Origin: Parachlorella kessleri
Lineage: Eukaryota; Chlorophyta; Trebouxiophyceae; Chlorellales; Chlorellaceae
Assembly: GCA_001598975.1 (NCBI GenBank)
Contig: BBXU01000573.1
Span: 1 to 64,000 of the forward strand
DNA length: 64,000 bases
Direction of reading: 5' to 3'
The notes under the pieces: generated by a model
What the model was told of the DNA's origin: nothing
The model's input: the letters and a program-made list of their open reading frames with translations, nothing else
The model's database searches: none
Program-made: the position numbers and the translations under genes
In this document: positions 59,801 through 64,000 of the stretch, piece after piece
How the letters are laid out: each line of letters starts with the position of its first letter
How positions within the stretch are numbered: the first letter of the stretch is position 1

Positions 59801-61933
59801 GATGGCGGCGTCAAGCAGGATGCCGTCATTGATGGCCACCATGCCCACCTGCAGAACAGCAGCACATATTCGGTGCTAGACGGAATTGCACTAATCACAA
59901 TGCCGGCGCTGATGGCCACCATGCCCACCTGCAGCTAAGCAGTACACCATGGCGTTGCCCGGCAGGCATTACACCAGGGAGTAGTAAGGGATACACTTTC
60001 TAGTAACCAGGACGCTGGGAGGCGGCGTTGTGTAAATGCCGTCACTGGGGGCCGCCATGCCGACCTGCAGTGTGGCGGACCTCCTTACGACAGAGTGTGC
60101 TTCCCAATAACCTCACAGGGCCTACAACGAAAAGCTTAAGCCCTCTAGAGGACATCAACAATTACGGTGCGGAAGGCACACATGCCGCACTTTTGCACCC
60201 ACAGCCCCACCACTGTCGTCACCAGCGTTCCGTAACCACCCAAAACCCAACATATGTACTCAGCAGACCACTGCTAGCCAGCTTGGCACCACGCACAACA
60301 CATCCCACACTCCATTGCCCTAGCCGCCTTAGGAGTCATTCCAGAACGGCTTGCTCACCTTCGCCTTGGCAAATCAGCACACGTTTTGCCATGCGTACCA
60401 CTACCCAACACCTGCTGCAGATGCGCAGCCAGCCAGCAGGCACCCGCTGCACGCACCTTGGGCTGGCGGTACCAACAGGGCTGCCCCCGGCGGGTGACGG
60501 AGTTGTCCATGATGTCATCGGCGACTAAGAAAAAGGCCTGGAGCTGCAGCCAGCAAGGGGATCCACTGGCAAGGTCCCTTACTTGCCTCACACCCTTTGC
60601 TGATGAAATAGACTAGCATAGAGGGCTAGCCATTCAGAAGCAGCCTGACCCTTGGACGCCCACAGCTTAACAGATGAGCCACGCCAGCACAGCCATGGGT
60701 AAGTAGTTTGAGTCAAGCCTAGGCATGCATGACAAATGGTAGGTATAAGTCGCCCTGATGGTGAAGACTGCCACCGCAGATACAACAGAGGCTCTTCAAC
60801 AAGGGATCGTGCCCACAAGGTGCAGCCCAGCGTGGGACAGGTAAAAGCAGCAACAACTGCCGGCTGATCGGCCCTGTAAGCGGCGCTGGCCGACAGAAGC
60901 AGCGGCGTGGGAAAAGCCCTGCAGCGTCATCTTCCTCACAGGCATCATTCACATTTCGCAAAAGGCGAGCCCCTCGTGATAAGCCCAGCCAGAAGGCGGC
61001 ATTTGGCTCTTACCAGCTCTATGCACCAGCCCAAAGTGTTGGCCCTAAACACCTCCTCCTCTTTTAGATCCTGCATAGCCACACACCACAAGCTAGACGA
61101 ATGGATGGGGTAATGTCACAATAGTGGTCCAGCCTGACAGCAGATTAACACAATGGTTTTTCCCTATTTGAAGTAAGTCTCCTGTCACACTCGCGGCAAC
61201 ACTCGTACGCAGACTGGTGTTAGGCTGATGAGCTGAGCATGCCAAAAGTCGGGCATTCCGATTTCATAGGCAGGGAGATAATCCCAATCTTCGCGCCAAA
61301 CCGGCCCAGCAGCTCAGGCCTCCAGCCAGCCGCCCACCTGCCCCTTTTTAAGCGACCGGTACACATCCAGGACTGCCATGCCCCTGTTCAGCTTGCCGTG
61401 AGGAACATTATAGTTCAGCATCTGCACAGCAATAGCAGCAGCAGTGCAGGTCCAAATAACGAGTGTTCTAAGGAGGACTAGGCGCATGGAGCACGTGTTT
61501 TCTTCACAAACGCTCCTCTGCAGGAGCTAGTACCCGCTTCAGCAAGAAGGGACACAGCTGCTGCCGCCAACCCAGTGTGCAGCAGCCGTGACCGCCAGTA
61601 CAGTTTTCTTACAACATGCACGCATGCACTGCACCCACCTCCTCCATCCACTTCTTCGCAAACTCTGGCTGCTCTCCCAGCAAGTCATCATTGACGATCT
61701 CATCGCGCAGCTGCTCAAATACTTTCAAGAAGTCCTGCAACACACCCAAGGCACCGTAGGTGCACAACGCAGGCAGCTTCGGTTGGGTTGATCACAGTGC
61801 TGTGCAGCCTAGCCACCCATGACGCGGCTACTCGTCTGAGCCCGCTATCTACGAGTCTTACCTTCTTGGACTGGTCGGCTTCTGTCTTTTGCACCTTGGT
61901 TGGAGGTGCGGTACCGTTTTCAGTGGCTGGCAT
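56858..61933 (-). CDS. FPS: Farnesyl diphosphate synthase
   Basis: Ten exons with consistent phases give 361 aa: 61933-61862, 61734-61639, 61421-61338, 61070-61014, 60543-60457, 59848-59677, 59062-58884, 58349-58209, 57564-57415, 56905-56858. Diagnostic blocks run in order: [25 protein letters not shown], first Asp-rich motif in [15 protein letters not shown] with [44 protein letters not shown], second Asp-rich motif [12 protein letters not shown] with [14 protein letters not shown], and C-terminal KKIYKRNK. The two aromatic residues before the first Asp-rich motif fit a product limited to C15. It condenses IPP with DMAPP and GPP to FPP for sterols and protein prenylation. No transit peptide is obvious, so a cytosolic or peroxisomal enzyme is likely. 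Introns 5, 6 and 8 contain unusual repeats. Confidence 0.95.
57683..57830. repeat. Long inverted repeat (hairpin) in FPPS intron 8
   Basis: Left arm 57683-57741 and right arm 57771-57830 are inverse complements with only a few mismatches and a one-base gap. The inner 22 bases or so (ACCTCACTGTTACATCCCAC core) pair perfectly, with a 29-base loop. The transcript would form a hairpin with a stem of about 59 bp. It is either a small foldback element or a small-RNA-type precursor. Confidence 0.85.
59530..59705. repeat. Tandem copies of the FPPS exon 6 end and donor in intron 6
   Basis: The sequence GTCCAGCAGCTGCCC with following TTAGTCGCCCACTCACCCA occurs as adjacent units of about 60 bases. The most upstream unit in transcription is the real exon 6 end (donor at 59676). 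Two further units inside the intron keep donor-like GGTGAGT sequences but lack a continuing reading frame. Confidence 0.65.
59840..60070. repeat. Decayed copies of the FPPS exon 6 start in intron 5
   Basis: CTGCAG|GTGGGCATGGTGGCC (minus strand), the start of exon 6, is repeated at about 59937-59905 and again, more diverged, at about 60069-60036. The copies read [10 protein letters not shown] and [10 protein letters not shown] in place of [10 protein letters not shown] and soon lose the frame. Confidence 0.65.
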
Positions 61934-62166
61934 GTCGGCAATCTTTAAACCAAGGACAAGTAATATCAGTACTTTCGTTCGATGGGGATGGAATACCGTC
62001 CTGGACCACTTCACCAATGTGTCAACCCGCAGGTTCAATGACAGGTCGAAGCACACAGATGGGACACAGCATGGGTAGCAGGGAGGTGCCTTGATGCCTC
62101 TCGAACCACCGACACGCGCGTTTTGGCGAGCCAGCAAGTGATCACCCTGAGAGACTCAAGATCGTA
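61934..62166. promoter_or_regulatory. Divergent promoter region, FPPS / MsrB
   Basis: Only 233 bases separate the two start codons, so both 5' UTRs and core promoters must be compact or overlap. No defined motif was identified. Confidence 0.55.
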
Positions 62167-63788
62167 ATGCAGTCCCTTGCTTTAACTGCTGCCCGACCCC
62201 TTGCTACACGATCGTCAGTTCTGTACCACAGACACAGAGGGAGCTTTGGGCCCAGGAGGAGCGCTGCAACGGTGTCAAGCTTCTTTGGTCTCTTCAATAA
62301 GTCCTCTCAGGTAGGGCCACAGTGCATCCCCACCGGCACTGGCATGTCCACATGTTTACTGGCGGCACAGGCACCGCCACCACCATGCAACAAAAGGAGG
62401 CTAGCATGTGGTACATGCAGTTCGGATGAATGGTACAGGCGGGATTGTTGTCCTTACTGCACAGCTAGTCAAGCCCTTGCCTCCCAGAAGTGTTACCACC
62501 GTTGTGCTTTATAAAAAGAAAAGAAGAGCTACACTCTGCCAAATATAGCAATATTTGTAATGTCCGCATACAGGCGTCGGACATGGGTAGCACTGTGAGC
62601 AGGAGCAGCAGCAGCGGCAGCCAGGGTTGGCAGCCTTCGCCAGCACGCGGCACCCAAGAGCGCCGCCTCAGCAAGGCCGGCTATGACATCACCCCTATGA
62701 CAGCTGAAGACAGGGAGCGCGAAGCTGCAAAGCTTACCGACTTCCAAAGGTGAAGTATCTTGCTGTGTTGCCCTCTACTTAATATGTTTGCATCTGGGCC
62801 ATGGCCGCGACTTCATCGGGTCTGGACTCCTTCCTGGGGTGGTGATGGGGTTCGTATGGTGGTAGCTAACCTCAGAGGAGTCGCCCTTGGGGATTCTTGT
62901 TCTCCACATCTAGCCCTGCGTTCCAAGTGCTTCTCCTTGTGTGGTTCGTTCCGTACATCTTTGATTGCTGGGCACTGCAGCACATTTGCGCAACTTCTGT
63001 GAGGCATGCGCGCACCATGCTCCGCAGGTCTGTTGCCCTGGAGTCAGGCACAGAACGAGCCTTTACTGGCAGGACAGTGGACGGTAGCCCACACGACAAC
63101 AAGCGGAAGGGGGTCTACGTGTCTGCCATCGGCGGGCTGCCCCTGTTCTCTTCAGATACCAAGTTTGACTCAGGTGAGGTGCTCGTGCGCTCACAAAGTG
63201 TCAGAGCTGCATGGCTTGCCCGCCAGAGGTGTTGCGCTGCACAATATCGTCCAACTGACCCTGCTCTGAGCGATCACAGGGTACGACAGTGTTGGGTATG
63301 CTACTCACATGTGTAACACTTGTAAATTTTGATAGTCAAGCAGCCTGGCTGCGCGCTTTGCAGGCACGGGCTGGCCCTCGTTCTATGCGCCCATCGACCC
63401 TGAGCATGTCATTGAGGTCAAGGACAGCTCCATACCTTTCATGCCACGGGTGGAGGTCCTGGATGCACGCAGGCAAGTGCTGCTGCAAGCTGTCCTTGCA
63501 ACATCGGTTGATGCAGCTTGGCAGCAGCAGGTCTTGCACTGCTTCAAGGAGTGGTATGGTATGGCTGCCTGTGTGACGGCAGCGCAGCAAGCCTAGCAGG
63601 TTGGAGCTGAATGCTTTGCTGAATGAATAGTTATTCATTTCATTTCATTACGTGACTGCAGCGGTGCACACCTGGGGCACGTGTTCAATGACGGCCCCCG
63701 GCCCACCGGCAAGAGATACTGCATGAACGCAGCGGCTCTACGGTTCATCCCAGAGGGAGAGCCACTCCCTGACCAGCCCTCTCGCTGA
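62167..63788 (+). CDS. MSRB: Methionine-R-sulfoxide reductase B, zinc-free type
   Basis: Five exons with consistent phases give 233 aa: 62167-62310, 62574-62749, 63028-63173, 63364-63472, 63662-63788. The N-terminus is Arg/Ser-rich and plastid- or mitochondrion-transit-like. The MsrB fold is clear: [48 protein letters not shown], then the catalytic Cys212 in RYCMNAAAL. It reduces methionine-R-sulfoxide in proteins using thioredoxin-type donors. Both CxxC pairs that bind structural zinc in most MsrBs are gone (Ser139/Gly142 and Asp189/Ser192). Intron 4 begins with GC (CGCAG|GCAAGT); only this site keeps the frame and restores the conserved SGAHLGH. The exon 2 part (residues of about 50-107) is a Ser-rich linker. 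Confidence 0.92.
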
Positions 63789-64000
63789 GCTCCTAATTTG
63801 GATGGGGCATAGCACAACCACCTCGCTTTCTGGAAGTCGTGTGGGGTTGTCCCAGTGTTAAGCTCTCGAGCGGCCTGTCGGGCAATGGGTTAGTTTGTGT
63901 CTGGGGCGGCTCCACAGCCTGCCGGTGAACCGGCAGTGGTCTATGTTAGGCATGGCAAATTATTTAGTGTTCATTGGCTGTATGGCCCCTGTAGGCTTGT
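63789..64000. other. 3' region of MsrB at the window end
   Basis: Probable 3' UTR. No TGTAA signal is seen before the window ends. Confidence 0.4.

Noticed and set aside
1..64000. CRISPR arrays, bacterial operons, prophage or other prokaryotic defence systems.
   Set aside because: All confident genes are spliced eukaryotic genes, and no spaced short direct repeats of CRISPR type were seen.

Overview
The window looks like nuclear DNA of a green alga, probably a trebouxiophyte or another core chlorophyte; the exact lineage is inferred. The genes are intron-rich and moderately GC-rich. Most introns are phase-consistent GT-AG and a few are GC-AG. Several genes end near the chlorophyte poly(A) signal TGTAA. 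The proteins include a Tat-type thylakoid lumen PsbP-domain protein and a plant-type COX5C, which need both a plastid and a mitochondrion. No bacterial operon, phage, CRISPR array or plasmid feature was seen. All exon coordinates were built by hand from splice sites and reading phase, with no transcript data.

Layout, left to right. 1-912 (-): two exons of a Sel1-repeat-like gene that runs off the left edge. 2.6-3.1 kb: degenerate tandem repeats. 3368-3466 (+): tRNA-Ser(CGA) with an 18-nt intron. 4273-9128 (+): secreted M60 metallopeptidase. 10688-12090 (-): small unrecognised gene. 12381-23211 (-): very large TFIIS-middle/RS-rich/SPOC protein. 23569-26178 (+): lumenal PsbP-domain protein, divergent from it. 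27190-30061 (-): membrane-anchored GH16 beta-glucanase. 30949-33722 (+): Sec14-like CRAL-TRIO protein. 34523-35040 (-): short coiled-coil protein. 35426-39098 (+): LAS1 pre-rRNA endonuclease. 40027-42312 (+): ankyrin-repeat protein with a membrane segment. 43058-44189 (-): COX5C. 44.2-47.7 kb: unresolved, possibly an unrecognised gene. 47735-49816 (+): bZIP factor. 52152-55461 (-): Nudix hydrolase with long Gln-rich extensions. 55779-56279: MITE-like non-autonomous DNA transposon. 56858-61933 (-): farnesyl diphosphate synthase. 62167-63788 (+): methionine sulfoxide reductase B.

These are ordinary housekeeping and accessory eukaryotic genes in alternating orientations with shared divergent promoters or convergent 3' ends. 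They do not form one pathway. The most unusual points are structural: a hidden transmembrane reading frame in an M60 intron, a 59-bp-arm hairpin and decayed exon-end duplications in FPPS introns, a roughly 65-bp repeat found twice in introns, a bZIP basic region without its invariant Asn, an MsrB without both zinc CxxC motifs, and three GC-AG introns. I did not find a convincing new multi-gene system.
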